Notes under the pieces: generated by a model
Told to the model about the DNA's origin: nothing
Seen by the model: only the letters and a program-made list of their open reading frames with translations
The model's database searches: none
NCBI GenBank assembly: GCA_014803985.1
Contig: JAAVAO010000035.1
Span: forward strand, 1 to 55,371
Length of the DNA: 55,371 bases
Direction: 5' to 3'
Origin: Treponema sp.
GTDB taxonomy: Bacteria > Spirochaetota > Spirochaetia > Treponematales > Treponemataceae
Shown: positions 34,669-44,874 of the stretch, one piece after another
How positions within the stretch are numbered: the first letter of the stretch is position 1
Layout of the letters: each line of letters starts with the position of its first letter
Position numbers and translations under genes: made by a program

Positions 34669-36453
34669 ATGACAAATGAAGAGATTATAGCGGCAGCGCA
34701 AAAGTACATTGAAGAAGAAAAAGACGCGCAATTTTCATCCGAAGTACAGTTGTTGCTTGAAAAGAAAGACTACAAGGAACTTGAAGACCGTTTTTATCAA
34801 ACGCTTGAGTTCGGAACAGGCGGATTAAGAGGCATAATGGGCGGCGGAACAAATAGAATGAATCCACTTGAAATAAACCGCGCAACGCAGGGGCTTGCAA
34901 ATTATGTTATAAAGGCAAATCCTGAAAAAGCAAAAAATGGAACTTTGAGTGCAGTTATCGCGTATGACAGCCGAAACAACTCGGATGTTTTTGCAGAGGC
35001 AACGGCTTGTATTTTTGCGGCAAACGGAATAAAGGCGTATCTTTTCACAGGGCTCCGCCCCACCCCGGAACTTTCGTTTGCAATCAGAAAACTAAACGCA
35101 GACACGGGAGTTGTTGTTACAGCAAGCCACAATCCGCGCGAATACAACGGCTACAAGGCGTATTGGTCAGACGGCGCACAAGTCATAGAGCCTCACGACA
35201 TTGGAATTATTGATGAAGTAAATAAAGTTGAAAAGATAAACACAATCTCAAAAGAAGATGCCATTAAAAACGGCTCTCTTGTGATGATTGACAAAGAAAT
35301 TGATGAGCCTTATTGGGAGATGTGCAAAAACCAGTTGTTCCGCCCAGCCCTCATCAAGGAAACGGCAAAGGATGTGAGCATTGTGTACACTCCACTTCAT
35401 GGAACAGGAGCAATGCACGTGGAAAAAGTGTTGGGAGACCTCGGACTTTCTGTCACAACAGTTCCAGAGCAAAGAAATCCAGACGGAAACTTCCCCACCG
35501 TGCCAAAACCAAACCCCGAAGAAAAGCCCGCTATGAAAATGGCAGTGGAACTCGGCACAAAAAACAAGGCGGATTGCGTTATGGCAACAGACCCTGATGC
35601 AGACAGATTTGGAACTGCCTTTCCAGACAAGGACGGAAATTTTGTTTTATTGAGCGGAAACCAAATGGGTGCGCTTTTGATGGAATATATCCTGCTTTCT
35701 CGAAAGGAACTTGGAAAACTTCCTGCAGACTCTTTTGTTGTCCGCTCGATTGTAACTTCTCCATTCGGCGATGATATATGTAAAAAATATGGCGTAAGAA
35801 TGATTGAATGTTTGACAGGCTTTAAATGGATCGCGGCAGTGGAAGCGGAAATTGAAGCAAAGAAAACAGGAACATACGTATTCGGACTTGAAGAAAGTTA
35901 TGGCTACAAAGTTGAAACCGAAGTTATGGATAAAGACGGAGTTTCAGCGGCAGCCTTATGTGCAGAAATGACTATGTACTGGAGAAGCAAAGGGCAAAGC
36001 ATTTTAGAGCATCTTGATGCTCTCTATAAAGAATACGGCTATTTTGAAGATCGATCGATTTCAAAGAATTTCCCTGGCATAGAAGGTGTTTCTGTGATGA
36101 ACGGAATTATGGCAAAACTGCGATCTGAAGGATTAAAGACTTTAGGCGGGAAAAAAGTGATTAAAATCCGCGACATTCAAACGGGAATTTCATACAACCC
36201 TGAATCCCCCGATGAAAAAACAACGCTTGACTTTCCAAAAAGCAATGTTCTGCAATTCTTCCTTGAGGGCGGCACAATCGTTAGCGCACGCCCGAGCGGA
36301 ACAGAGCCTAAAATCAAGTTCTACATCAACTCAAAGACACCTCTCGAAGGAAACTGCGACAAATGCCTTGCCCGTGCAAAAGAAGCATCGGCATCTCTTT
36401 GCGACAGCATAACTTCGGAAATTAACTCGATTCTTGATGCGGCAACAAAATAA
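34669..36453 (+). CDS. Alpha-D-phosphohexomutase (phosphoglucomutase/phosphomannomutase)
   Basis: 594 residues, typical of the large PgcA/PGM2-type mutases. The active-site phosphoserine loop is TASHNPREYNGYKAY, the metal-binding loop is ATDPDADRFG, the sugar loop is GLEESYGY, and the phosphate-binding loop is SARPSGTEPK. It interconverts hexose 1- and 6-phosphates in the cytoplasm. The start at 34669 has GAGAGG about 8 bases upstream; an earlier in-frame start would lie within the MITE-like repeat. The exonuclease gene follows after 28 bases. Confidence 0.92.
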   Translation: MTNEEIIAAAQKYIEEEKDAQFSSEVQLLLEKKDYKELEDRFYQTLEFGTGGLRGIMGGGTNRMNPLEINRATQGLANYVIKANPEKAKNGTLSAVIAYDSRNNSDVFAEATACIFAANGIKAYLFTGLRPTPELSFAIRKLNADTGVVVTASHNPREYNGYKAYWSDGAQVIEPHDIGIIDEVNKVEKINTISKEDAIKNGSLVMIDKEIDEPYWEMCKNQLFRPALIKETAKDVSIVYTPLHGTGAMHVEKVLGDLGLSVTTVPEQRNPDGNFPTVPKPNPEEKPAMKMAVELGTKNKADCVMATDPDADRFGTAFPDKDGNFVLLSGNQMGALLMEYILLSRKELGKLPADSFVVRSIVTSPFGDDICKKYGVRMIECLTGFKWIAAVEAEIEAKKTGTYVFGLEESYGYKVETEVMDKDGVSAAALCAEMTMYWRSKGQSILEHLDALYKEYGYFEDRSISKNFPGIEGVSVMNGIMAKLRSEGLKTLGGKKVIKIRDIQTGISYNPESPDEKTTLDFPKSNVLQFFLEGGTIVSARPSGTEPKIKFYINSKTPLEGNCDKCLARAKEASASLCDSITSEINSILDAATK

Positions 36454-36481
36454 ATCCACCTTTTAGAGTTAGTTAAAATCA

Positions 36482-37060
36482 ATGGAGCTGCAAACAAAAA
36501 TCATACGGGACTACAAACATCTTGCCCGTCTTTTAAAAGACGGGCAAGTCTTTACTGCCTTTGACACTGAAACAACTGGCCTTAAGGTGGAAGATTGCCA
36601 CATAATTGAAATTGGAGCCGTAAAATTCAGTTCGCAGGGAATACAAGGTCGTTTTAACACACTTATAAATCCTGGCTGTCCTATTTCTTATTTTTGCACA
36701 CAAATAAACCACATAACAAATGAAATGGTTTCAAATGCACCAAAGATACAGCAAATTCTCCCCGACTTTTTAAACTTTATCAAGGACACAATAATTGTCG
36801 CCCACAACGCCGCTTTTGATCTGCGCTTTTTACAAATGGAAACAGAACGTCTGAATCTTCCCGCACCCCAAAACGAAGCAATAGACACACTGCATTTTTG
36901 CCGATGGGCGCATCCTGACTGGAAGAAATACAAGCAAACAATAGTTGCAGAAAGAATGGGAATAACAGTAAAAGATGCTCATCGCGCTTATGATGATGCC
37001 TTTGTATGCGGAAACATCTTCCTGCAATGCATAAAGGACACGGCAGACAAACAAAAATAA
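36482..37060 (+). CDS. DEDDh 3'-5' exonuclease (DnaQ/PolC-epsilon-like)
   Basis: A 192-residue single-domain exonuclease. The four catalytic acids and His are visible: FDTETTGLK (Asp, Glu), IVAHNAAFDLRF (Asp) and DAHRAYDDAFVC (His, Asp). Stand-alone proteins of this type act as DNA polymerase III proofreading subunits or in repair or RNA processing; sequence alone does not decide. It follows the mutase gene closely. TTAAAAT precedes the ATG by 2 bases and there is no good Shine-Dalgarno sequence. Confidence 0.85.
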   Translation: MELQTKIIRDYKHLARLLKDGQVFTAFDTETTGLKVEDCHIIEIGAVKFSSQGIQGRFNTLINPGCPISYFCTQINHITNEMVSNAPKIQQILPDFLNFIKDTIIVAHNAAFDLRFLQMETERLNLPAPQNEAIDTLHFCRWAHPDWKKYKQTIVAERMGITVKDAHRAYDDAFVCGNIFLQCIKDTADKQK

Positions 37061-37198
37061 ATGAAACGTATACTGACGGTGAGAAACCCTACGAATTTTG
37101 AAAGAAATCACCGTGAACACAAGGAGTTCCCCCGCAACGATTACTTCGGCAATTCATAGGAAGATACATCCGCAATAAGCAGTGACGGGCGCGAAACC

Positions 37199-39640
37199 CT
37201 ATCTGTTTGTAATATTAAACGAAAGCACGAATTCCCATGTTTTTGTGTCGTAATGATTCAAATCGCCCGCCCATTTCCAATCTCCGTCCTCGCATTTGAA
37301 TTTCCATGCAAAAAGCAAATGGAGTGGGAACTGCGGCACGAGGAATCGGATGCCAGGTCCAAAACTAAAGAAAAAATCCTCTTTTTTGAGGCTAAACAAA
37401 TCTTTCGGCTCATTTCCAACAGCAACAGCATCAAAAAAGCCATCTATTCCGATAACGCCAGTAAAGACAGGGATTCTCAACTCAACGCGGTTTGAAAACA
37501 TCATTTTTCCCCTGACTTCATTGTAAATGTCGGTCCAACCACGTCCGTTAAACATACCGTCGATATACACTTTGCTTGAAGAACCAAACGGAGTTCCTGG
37601 AACTGGATTTATAGTTGTCAATCCAGTGTACGCTGCTAAAACCATTCTGAAATTCCAGAATCCGCCAGCAATAGGAATGTCAAAAAGCTGATAATACGCT
37701 TCAAGCTTTAAATCGTTTCGCAAGTAAAACTCATGTTCAAGCCCCGGAATCAATCCATACCAAGCGATTCTATCGCTCACAAACCACCCTTTTGACGGGT
37801 CATAGTTAATGTCGCGATTATCAAGAGAAATTGAACCATACAAGGAATTCTTCAACCCAAAGCGGTTAACATATTTGCTGATACCCGCATCAATCGGAAG
37901 ATAAATCTCCTCGTTATAAATATTGTCCGTCAACGAATTGGTCATGCCACCTGCAACGGTGAGAATTGCAAACGGAGGAAGCCATCTTCGTCCAAATGAC
38001 GTGCCAAGAGACGCCCCCCACGCCGTGTAATTGCTGTAGTAATAATCGTCATCAAGAACACCAGATGCAAGCCAGTTTGCAAGCAACATTGATGAATTTG
38101 AATGAAAAAGCGAAACAGATTCGCTGAACTGAATGGGTTGATTTCCTATCCAGTTTTGGCTATATGAAAAGTCAATGGACTGATCTTTCGCGGCAAGGCT
38201 CAACCCTGCAGAAATAGTTTTTCCAAGCCCCTTAAGGTTTGAATTCTGCCACTTAAAGAATAAGGAAAGAGGGAAATCATCAGGATCTTCAATTCCTGAA
38301 AAAGTCATTCCGAGTTGCAATGATGTTGTTGACTGCTCTTCAACGGTAATAATGAGGTCAACAAGATTTTCCTCCGACCCCGAAACAGGTTCTGGAACAA
38401 CACTAGAAAAATACTGCGTGTTATAAAGGTTTCTCATTCCAGACATAATTTTATCGCGGGAAAACACATCTCCAGGCTTTATCGGAAGTTCGCGCAAAAT
38501 CACTTGCTCTTGAGTCTTTGTGTTTCCCTTTATAATTATATTTTCAACATGAGCGCGAGACCGCTCCACAATTGAAAGAGAATATCCAATTGTATGTCTT
38601 TCAGGATCTTTTAACACGTTCGGGTAAAATTCATTAGACATATACCCGTTTTCATAATACAGGTTTGTAAGGGCAGCCAATCCCTCCTGGAATTTTGTCT
38701 GATTAAAAATATCACCATTCTTTAACTTTACAAAAGACATCAATCTGTCGGTTGAAAAAATCTCATTTCCCGTAATCGTTAGTCCGCTGTACGTATATTG
38801 ATCGCCCTCTTGCAAAACAAACGTCAACCGAACTTCTTCACGCGCTTTGGTTTCATTTATTGAATTTTCCTGCAAAACATCAATGATTCGCGCATCAACA
38901 TATCCCTTTGTGGCATAATGAGCAAGAATAGCCTGCTTGTCAGTGTCAACAGAAGCACGTTGGAATGCACCATCACGCATAAAGCCCTCTTCTTTTAGAG
39001 AAATCTTACCCTTTAAAGTGCGATCGGAAAAAACGGTGTTTCCTGTAAAAGTGATCTCCGTTATAACAGTTCCAGACCCCTCCACTATGTTAAAGACGAG
39101 TTTTATTCCCTCTCCGTTATCTGTGTATGTATGTGAAATTCGTGCATTGGCATATCCCTTTTTTATGTACAAGTCGTGAATAGCACGTTCATCCATTAAG
39201 ACAGTCTGTTCAATAAAAATATCGCCAACCTTTGAACTCACTGCATCTTTCAGTTCATTATTGCGGATTTTCTTGTTTCCCCTAAATTCAAGTGAAGAAA
39301 TAACAGCGTGTTCCTTTACCGTAAAAACTAAAATCACTCTGCTGGCATTTCGAGCGTCATGCTTTGCGTACGGCTCAATATCCTCAAAATATCCAAGTGC
39401 ATAAAGCCTGTCAAGAATATCGTTGTAAACATCATCTGTAAACGCCCTGCCGATAAAACTATTCATAAGTCCAGAAAGCTCTGATTTTTTTACCGACCGA
39501 AGCCCCTCAAAGTCGATTTGGGAAATAGTTTTTCCCATATACCAATCAGACTCTTCTTCTTGAGCTGCAAGGGGAAATAAAAGAACAAAAAAAGCAAGGA
39601 CAAGCGCGATAAGCCCATAAAATTTGTGAAACGAAAACAT
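37199..39640 (-). CDS. bamA: Outer-membrane assembly protein BamA (Omp85)
   Basis: 813 residues with a signal peptide (1-26), five POTRA domains (about 35-425; e.g. ISQIDFEGLRSVKKSELS, ISSLEFRGNKKIRNNELK, ITEITFTGNTVFSDRTLK) and a C-terminal 16-strand barrel. The lid-loop signature that usually reads (V/I)RG(F/Y) appears here as NGRGWTDI. It inserts beta-barrel proteins into the outer membrane. GAGGAAATT lies before the ATG, which follows tamB by 75 bases. In T. pallidum the same tamB-bamA order is followed by a Skp/OmpH gene (from memory); here a convergent exonuclease gene takes that place. Confidence 0.95.
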   Translation of the reverse strand: MFSFHKFYGLIALVLAFFVLLFPLAAQEEESDWYMGKTISQIDFEGLRSVKKSELSGLMNSFIGRAFTDDVYNDILDRLYALGYFEDIEPYAKHDARNASRVILVFTVKEHAVISSLEFRGNKKIRNNELKDAVSSKVGDIFIEQTVLMDERAIHDLYIKKGYANARISHTYTDNGEGIKLVFNIVEGSGTVITEITFTGNTVFSDRTLKGKISLKEEGFMRDGAFQRASVDTDKQAILAHYATKGYVDARIIDVLQENSINETKAREEVRLTFVLQEGDQYTYSGLTITGNEIFSTDRLMSFVKLKNGDIFNQTKFQEGLAALTNLYYENGYMSNEFYPNVLKDPERHTIGYSLSIVERSRAHVENIIIKGNTKTQEQVILRELPIKPGDVFSRDKIMSGMRNLYNTQYFSSVVPEPVSGSEENLVDLIITVEEQSTTSLQLGMTFSGIEDPDDFPLSLFFKWQNSNLKGLGKTISAGLSLAAKDQSIDFSYSQNWIGNQPIQFSESVSLFHSNSSMLLANWLASGVLDDDYYYSNYTAWGASLGTSFGRRWLPPFAILTVAGGMTNSLTDNIYNEEIYLPIDAGISKYVNRFGLKNSLYGSISLDNRDINYDPSKGWFVSDRIAWYGLIPGLEHEFYLRNDLKLEAYYQLFDIPIAGGFWNFRMVLAAYTGLTTINPVPGTPFGSSSKVYIDGMFNGRGWTDIYNEVRGKMMFSNRVELRIPVFTGVIGIDGFFDAVAVGNEPKDLFSLKKEDFFFSFGPGIRFLVPQFPLHLLFAWKFKCEDGDWKWAGDLNHYDTKTWEFVLSFNITNR

Positions 39641-39715
39641 ATAATTTCCTCAAATCTCTTTTTAACGACAATTGTAAAACTTCACGTTTACACAAATACC
39701 GCCATAACTTCTTTT

Positions 39716-42700
39716 TTAGAAAGAAAATTTCCAAGAAAGCGTCACAGATGTTGAACCAACAATCTTGTTATTTTTAAGAGCGGTAATATCCGGAGCCATA
39801 TTCCATCTGATATTGGCAAACGGAGATTCCAGTTCAAGACCAATTTCCGGCTTAAAGACAAGCCCGCCCCAAACTGAAGAGTTATCATCCACCCTCGTTT
39901 CGTCATACGACCAATGCAAAAGCGCATCGGCATACAAAGTGTTTCCTATGTATTTACCAATATAAACAGTCGAGTTATCAAGATAGTTACCAATTCTATT
40001 TCTATTTTTATCAGAATCAGCACTATTCAGTGAAAGACTTTGCTTTAACGCATTTTGCAGAACAGAAGTTCTAATTGATAATATATCAAATTTTAACAAA
40101 TCACGCAACTTGTTTTCAATAAATCTTCCCACTGTTGACTGAAGTGCATAATCACCTGCGCTCAAGAGGAATCCCCCTATGTCCTCCGCATCTCCTGAAG
40201 CGAGGTTTCCCAGTATTCGGTTTAACTCCGCCTCCGATTTTGCGGGAATGGATGAAATTTGCGGATAAAAGTCAAAAAGATATTGATTTGTTGCAGAAAG
40301 AATCAAGCGAACATCATTTCCATCTTCGTCCTTTTCGCGAGTTTCTGCAGTCGCCGTTATTATCGGATTGAACGTGCTTTCATTCGGACTAAAACGCAGA
40401 CTTCCGCTCTTCAGGTAAAAATTTCGGTTTAAATACGCAATGTCGCCCGTTCTTATTGTAATCTCCCCGTCAAGCTGCATAACAGAGTCACCTGAATCAA
40501 ACTTGAATAAAAATGAAGAGTCTGGCGATAGGACTGCGCGCAAAAGCGGATCAAGTCGGAATGTGCAGTGTTGAAGCAATTTTATATCCAAATCCGTGCG
40601 AACAGAATATTTGCTTTGAACACCTTGGGGAGAGGCTATCATGCGTGTGCTGGTTTTTGCAATGATATTTTTTCCTGAAACACTTCCGTCAATTTCAAAA
40701 TAGTCAAAATCAAACGTCATATTCAAGTCCGCCGATGCATCCCCTGCAATTTCAATGTATCCTGTGATAATATCCACCGGCGCAAAAACGTTCGGCGGTG
40801 TATATGCCCGTATGTCTATGCGCTCAAGCATCCATCTGTCAAAGTAAAAATTCGCGCCAACATTCACTGGAGCGTTGTTTTTTACACGGGCTTGAATTTC
40901 AGCAATGTTCATTTCCGTGTGATTCATAACAACGTCTATTTTTGGTGCAGTTATATGATATGGAATTGCCGTTGGAAGCGTAATATCCAAATCTGAAACC
41001 GTTAAAAGTCCGGTGAAATCGGGATCTCTATTCATTCCGCCAATATGAACGTTCCCCGTTATCATCCCCCGATAGAATCGAACTACATCCAAATTCAAAT
41101 ACGAAAGTATTTTTCCGCCGTTTATATGGACATCGTCTATATAAATATCAAGCGTTCGTCCAAAAGTGCCGTTGGCAGAAAGCATTGCGTCCTCACCTGC
41201 CAAAATGTGTGCGTTAAGTTCTCCGTTGTCACTGAACATTCCGCTCACGCCAAGATTTTCCGATGTATAAAATGTGGTAAAATCCTTTGAGCGCAAAGCG
41301 TTTATTTCCACAGGAAATTTTTCCTTGAAGAAATTTCCTGAAATTTCAGGACTAAAAAAACGGACTCTAAATTCTTCTGGAACAATGCCACCCTCTCCCA
41401 TAACAGAATCGGAAATCTCAAGGGTAAGCGGTGCATGTATTGTGTGGCGAATGACTTCTGCATCAAAAATTGCTGATGCAAGACCTGAAAAACTATCGAG
41501 GTCAAAACGCAGCTGTATGTCAGAAAAAGTCATCTTGTTATATTTTAACTCAGTGTTTTCAATTGACAGAACCCGCTCTTCAAAATACGCCGAAAGCACC
41601 CCTGCAAGCAAATTTCCACCAGTCATAAAGCTCAAGTCCGAAACATTCAAGCCTATAAAAGGATTGTCCAAAGTGCCACTTGCTATTAAAGTTGCACTCA
41701 CTTCGTTTTTGTTGTTATTGTCGGAAGTAAATCTATCCAGCAAAAATTTCTCAAAAACCGCCTGTGCATTTAAGTACATTGAATGCTTGATAAAGTCCAC
41801 AGATAGGGCATCTCCATTAGGATTTGAAACGTCAAGGGAAATATGAATGCTTTCGTCTGAAGATTTTACTGATTCCGCGTTAAATGAAAAATTGGCGGAA
41901 TCGAAAATTCCGTCATTTATGTTCCAAAGAAGCTCTGATTTTCCTTCAAGCGAAGAAAATCTGTCACTATATGTAATTTTATTCAAAAACGCCCCGTATT
42001 TTGAAACCGAAGCGGAAAACTCCAAGTGCGGGGAAAAGTTGTATCTTCCGCCCACCTCCTCCACAATAACTCTGCTTGCAGAAAGCGCAAATCCATCGGA
42101 TTTTGTATATGAAAACCCTGAGTCCGCTGAAAATGACAGAACAGCCTTCCCAACTGGAAGCGGAAATCCTTGCAAACTAAATGAACCGTCATACCGAGAA
42201 GAACCCGATTTATGAAAATAAAATTCAGTTCCATAGTCGCCGCTTATATTAACCGTTCTCGGCAAAACCGTGCCATTAAAATGATAGGGAATGGAATCAT
42301 AATGCAAGTCCGCTGAAAAAAATGATTCATCAGAATCTTCAAGTTGCTCGAACGCCGCTGACAGTTGCAGCATATTTTTGCCAAAAATTGCATTTCCTTG
42401 TGTTATCTGAATGGAATTTTCATTGCCATCAAGAGAAAGATATACCGCTTGATTCTCTTTTTGAGTGTTTGCAATAACAATATAGGGAACGTTGTATGAA
42501 AAAGTGTGTAAGTCGCTGGAAAAATATAACTCTGTATTAAAAACAAACGGCTCTAAAAACGCAAAATTTGATTTCTTGTTTTCTGTAAAAAATGCAGCGG
42601 TTTTTGCAACGCTGTCAAGATACATCATTGAAGAGGTAAGGCTTGCCTGAAGATATTTTGTGTCCGTTATAAAACTGCCGTCCATGCGGACAACTCCCGG

Positions 42701-44140
42701 CTCCTCTGAATCTGAATGATCATAGTCGGAAAGAGAAAAGGAGAAGTCGATTGAATCCTGCTGAAACATAACAGAGAGCTCCAAAGCGGTGAATGACTTT
42801 TCTCCAAGAACGAGTTGCGGCGCAAAGCAAAAAAAACCGTTTTCAAGAGGATCGATATACACTTCCGTGGAAATAACCCCACCATTTTTTAGTGTGTAAT
42901 TATATACATTCGCATTTCCCGAAAGTTTAAAACCTTCAAATATAAAATTTCCTGAATAATCAGCGTTAATGTTTTTCCCCGCAACAGCAATTTTCTTGAC
43001 GGAAAGTTCGTCTGTATCGCCACTCAACGAGTATGAAACATCCAAGGGGTTGTCATTTGCAATAGAAATAATTCCGTCCGCCGAATAATTCATCTGTTTT
43101 GAGGCAATATTATATCCTGCCGAAGCCTTCATATTCACTGTCATTTGCTTCAAACGTGAAATTGCATCTGTCATTCTTTTTACATAGAACAACTCGCCAA
43201 TAACAAGATTTTTTGTTTCAACTGCAACATCTATATCCTGCGAATCAAAATCATATTTTCCTGCAACCAAGAACGGATATGTGTTTTGAACGGTGCGAAC
43301 AGAAACAACACGGTTGTCATAGCCAAGTCGAAGATTTAAAGTATTCAACCTAAAATTTCCATCGGTGAAATCTGAAAAATGCACATTCACAAGACTGCCG
43401 TCAACATTTTCTTCAATAGAGCCATCTGCTGAAAAATCAACTGAATAATTTTTACCGTTTGAGGCATCAGAATACAAAACTGAGCCATACGTGCCGAGCG
43501 CAATTCGAGAACTTGTCTGCAAAAGATTTAAATCCAAACGTCGCATAAACACATCCAGCACCTTTTGATCCGCTGAAAATTGAATATGCACGTTTTTTAT
43601 GAGAACGCCAAACGGAATCAGAGAAACAATATCCTGAAAAAGTGCAAGTCTCCCCCCTTGCGGCTTTTTTTGCGGTGTATTTTTTTTCTTGAAGGAATCA
43701 GACTCAAGAGGCTCGCCCTCATCTTCTGCATGAGAAGGAAAGATTTTTTGCAACAGCGAATAATTCTCGCTGCTATCATAGCCGAACATCACCCCGTCAA
43801 CTGTCAACGTTTTAAATGCCTTTTTTCTATCTCCAAAAAGCAATTGAAAAATATTATAATTAAGCACAGCGTTTTTTATTTCAAGGATTGTGTCTCCGCC
43901 AGAAGCATCGCGCAATTCTATTTTCTTCAAGGAAAGACCTGAAAAAATTGACGGCGACATTGAACTATATGAAACTGAAATGCCCGTTTTTTCTTCAATC
44001 ATATCAAAAAAAGACAAAACGCCCGAATTTAAAAGCTGCGATATGTGCCTATATGTTGGTCGAATGACAAACAATGAGGCAATGGCAATGAGAAAGAAAA
44101 TTATAAGACTCAAAAATTCTTTAAAAGCCAATCTTTTCAT
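39716..44140 (-). CDS. tamB: Translocation and assembly module protein TamB
   Basis: 1474 residues. One N-terminal membrane anchor (about 8-28) is followed by a very long series of short beta strands (AsmA-like, bridge-type lipid-transfer fold) and a C-terminal DUF490/TamB domain, including the segment LNRNFYLKSGSLRFSPNES and ending in aromatic SVTLSWKFSF. TamB-family proteins span the periplasm and help lipid transport or outer-membrane protein assembly with an Omp85 partner; no TamA is seen, so BamA encoded downstream is the likely partner. It is divergent from tmk. Confidence 0.9.
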   Translation of the reverse strand: MKRLAFKEFLSLIIFFLIAIASLFVIRPTYRHISQLLNSGVLSFFDMIEEKTGISVSYSSMSPSIFSGLSLKKIELRDASGGDTILEIKNAVLNYNIFQLLFGDRKKAFKTLTVDGVMFGYDSSENYSLLQKIFPSHAEDEGEPLESDSFKKKNTPQKKPQGGRLALFQDIVSLIPFGVLIKNVHIQFSADQKVLDVFMRRLDLNLLQTSSRIALGTYGSVLYSDASNGKNYSVDFSADGSIEENVDGSLVNVHFSDFTDGNFRLNTLNLRLGYDNRVVSVRTVQNTYPFLVAGKYDFDSQDIDVAVETKNLVIGELFYVKRMTDAISRLKQMTVNMKASAGYNIASKQMNYSADGIISIANDNPLDVSYSLSGDTDELSVKKIAVAGKNINADYSGNFIFEGFKLSGNANVYNYTLKNGGVISTEVYIDPLENGFFCFAPQLVLGEKSFTALELSVMFQQDSIDFSFSLSDYDHSDSEEPGVVRMDGSFITDTKYLQASLTSSMMYLDSVAKTAAFFTENKKSNFAFLEPFVFNTELYFSSDLHTFSYNVPYIVIANTQKENQAVYLSLDGNENSIQITQGNAIFGKNMLQLSAAFEQLEDSDESFFSADLHYDSIPYHFNGTVLPRTVNISGDYGTEFYFHKSGSSRYDGSFSLQGFPLPVGKAVLSFSADSGFSYTKSDGFALSASRVIVEEVGGRYNFSPHLEFSASVSKYGAFLNKITYSDRFSSLEGKSELLWNINDGIFDSANFSFNAESVKSSDESIHISLDVSNPNGDALSVDFIKHSMYLNAQAVFEKFLLDRFTSDNNNKNEVSATLIASGTLDNPFIGLNVSDLSFMTGGNLLAGVLSAYFEERVLSIENTELKYNKMTFSDIQLRFDLDSFSGLASAIFDAEVIRHTIHAPLTLEISDSVMGEGGIVPEEFRVRFFSPEISGNFFKEKFPVEINALRSKDFTTFYTSENLGVSGMFSDNGELNAHILAGEDAMLSANGTFGRTLDIYIDDVHINGGKILSYLNLDVVRFYRGMITGNVHIGGMNRDPDFTGLLTVSDLDITLPTAIPYHITAPKIDVVMNHTEMNIAEIQARVKNNAPVNVGANFYFDRWMLERIDIRAYTPPNVFAPVDIITGYIEIAGDASADLNMTFDFDYFEIDGSVSGKNIIAKTSTRMIASPQGVQSKYSVRTDLDIKLLQHCTFRLDPLLRAVLSPDSSFLFKFDSGDSVMQLDGEITIRTGDIAYLNRNFYLKSGSLRFSPNESTFNPIITATAETREKDEDGNDVRLILSATNQYLFDFYPQISSIPAKSEAELNRILGNLASGDAEDIGGFLLSAGDYALQSTVGRFIENKLRDLLKFDILSIRTSVLQNALKQSLSLNSADSDKNRNRIGNYLDNSTVYIGKYIGNTLYADALLHWSYDETRVDDNSSVWGGLVFKPEIGLELESPFANIRWNMAPDITALKNNKIVGSTSVTLSWKFSF

Positions 44141-44248
44141 TTTACGAAACGCTAAAAATTCTATACAATAAATATACGATTTTTGTCTTGCATTTTAAAT
44201 AGAATAAAACCTATCTTTAAGATAATCGGTTTTTTTTAGGAAAGTTTT

Positions 44249-44872
44249 ATGATTATTAAAAATTATATTGTATTTGAAGGAATCGATGGGTCGGGAACTA
44301 CAACACAAGTAAAAGCCCTTGCAAACCATTTTGCACCTGAAAAAACGTTTGTCACGGCAGAACCCACAAACATGGAAACAGGAAAATTTCTTCGGCGCAT
44401 GCTAAAAGGTGAATTTGCAGTCGATGAAAAAACGGCCTCATATCTTTTTGCGGCAGATAGATGCGAACATATATACGGAAAGAATGGAATTATGGAGCAT
44501 GCACATGCTGGAAAAATCATCATTTCAGACAGATATTTTTTTTCAAGTCTTGCCTATCAATCTGTTTCCTGTGGAAAAGAACTTCCCGAACTATTGAACA
44601 GTCCTTTTCCGCTTCCAGAATGGCTTTTTTATATGAAAATCGCGCCCGAAGCCGCTCTTGAACGCGTTGCACATCGGGGAAACAACCCTGAAATTTATGA
44701 ACGGCTTGACTTCCAAAAGAAAAGCGCCGCCCTCTATGACAAAATAATTGCGGAATACAACGGAACAAAAAAAGGAGAGGGAATGAAAGTCATCACCGTA
44801 AACGCCTCCGCTTCAATTGATGAAACCTCAAATTTTATATGGGATTGTTTGAAAAAAATGCCGATAAGGTGA
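44249..44872 (+). CDS. tmk: Thymidylate kinase
   Basis: 207 residues. P-loop FEGIDGSGTTTQVKAL, substrate loop TAEPTNMETGKFLR, the DRY motif ISDRYFFSSLAYQ and a LID region HRGNNPEIYERLDFQKK. It phosphorylates dTMP to dTDP for DNA synthesis. AGGA about 8 bases before the ATG supports the start. It is the first gene of a probable unit with the exported unknown, aroB and the cysteine desulfurase, all close together on this strand. Confidence 0.95.
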   Translation: MIIKNYIVFEGIDGSGTTTQVKALANHFAPEKTFVTAEPTNMETGKFLRRMLKGEFAVDEKTASYLFAADRCEHIYGKNGIMEHAHAGKIIISDRYFFSSLAYQSVSCGKELPELLNSPFPLPEWLFYMKIAPEAALERVAHRGNNPEIYERLDFQKKSAALYDKIIAEYNGTKKGEGMKVITVNASASIDETSNFIWDCLKKMPIR

Positions 44873-44874
44873 AT

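Noticed and set aside
41274..41846. 190-codon plus-strand frame inside tamB
   Set aside because: Opposite-strand shadow of a long conserved gene; no start signal.
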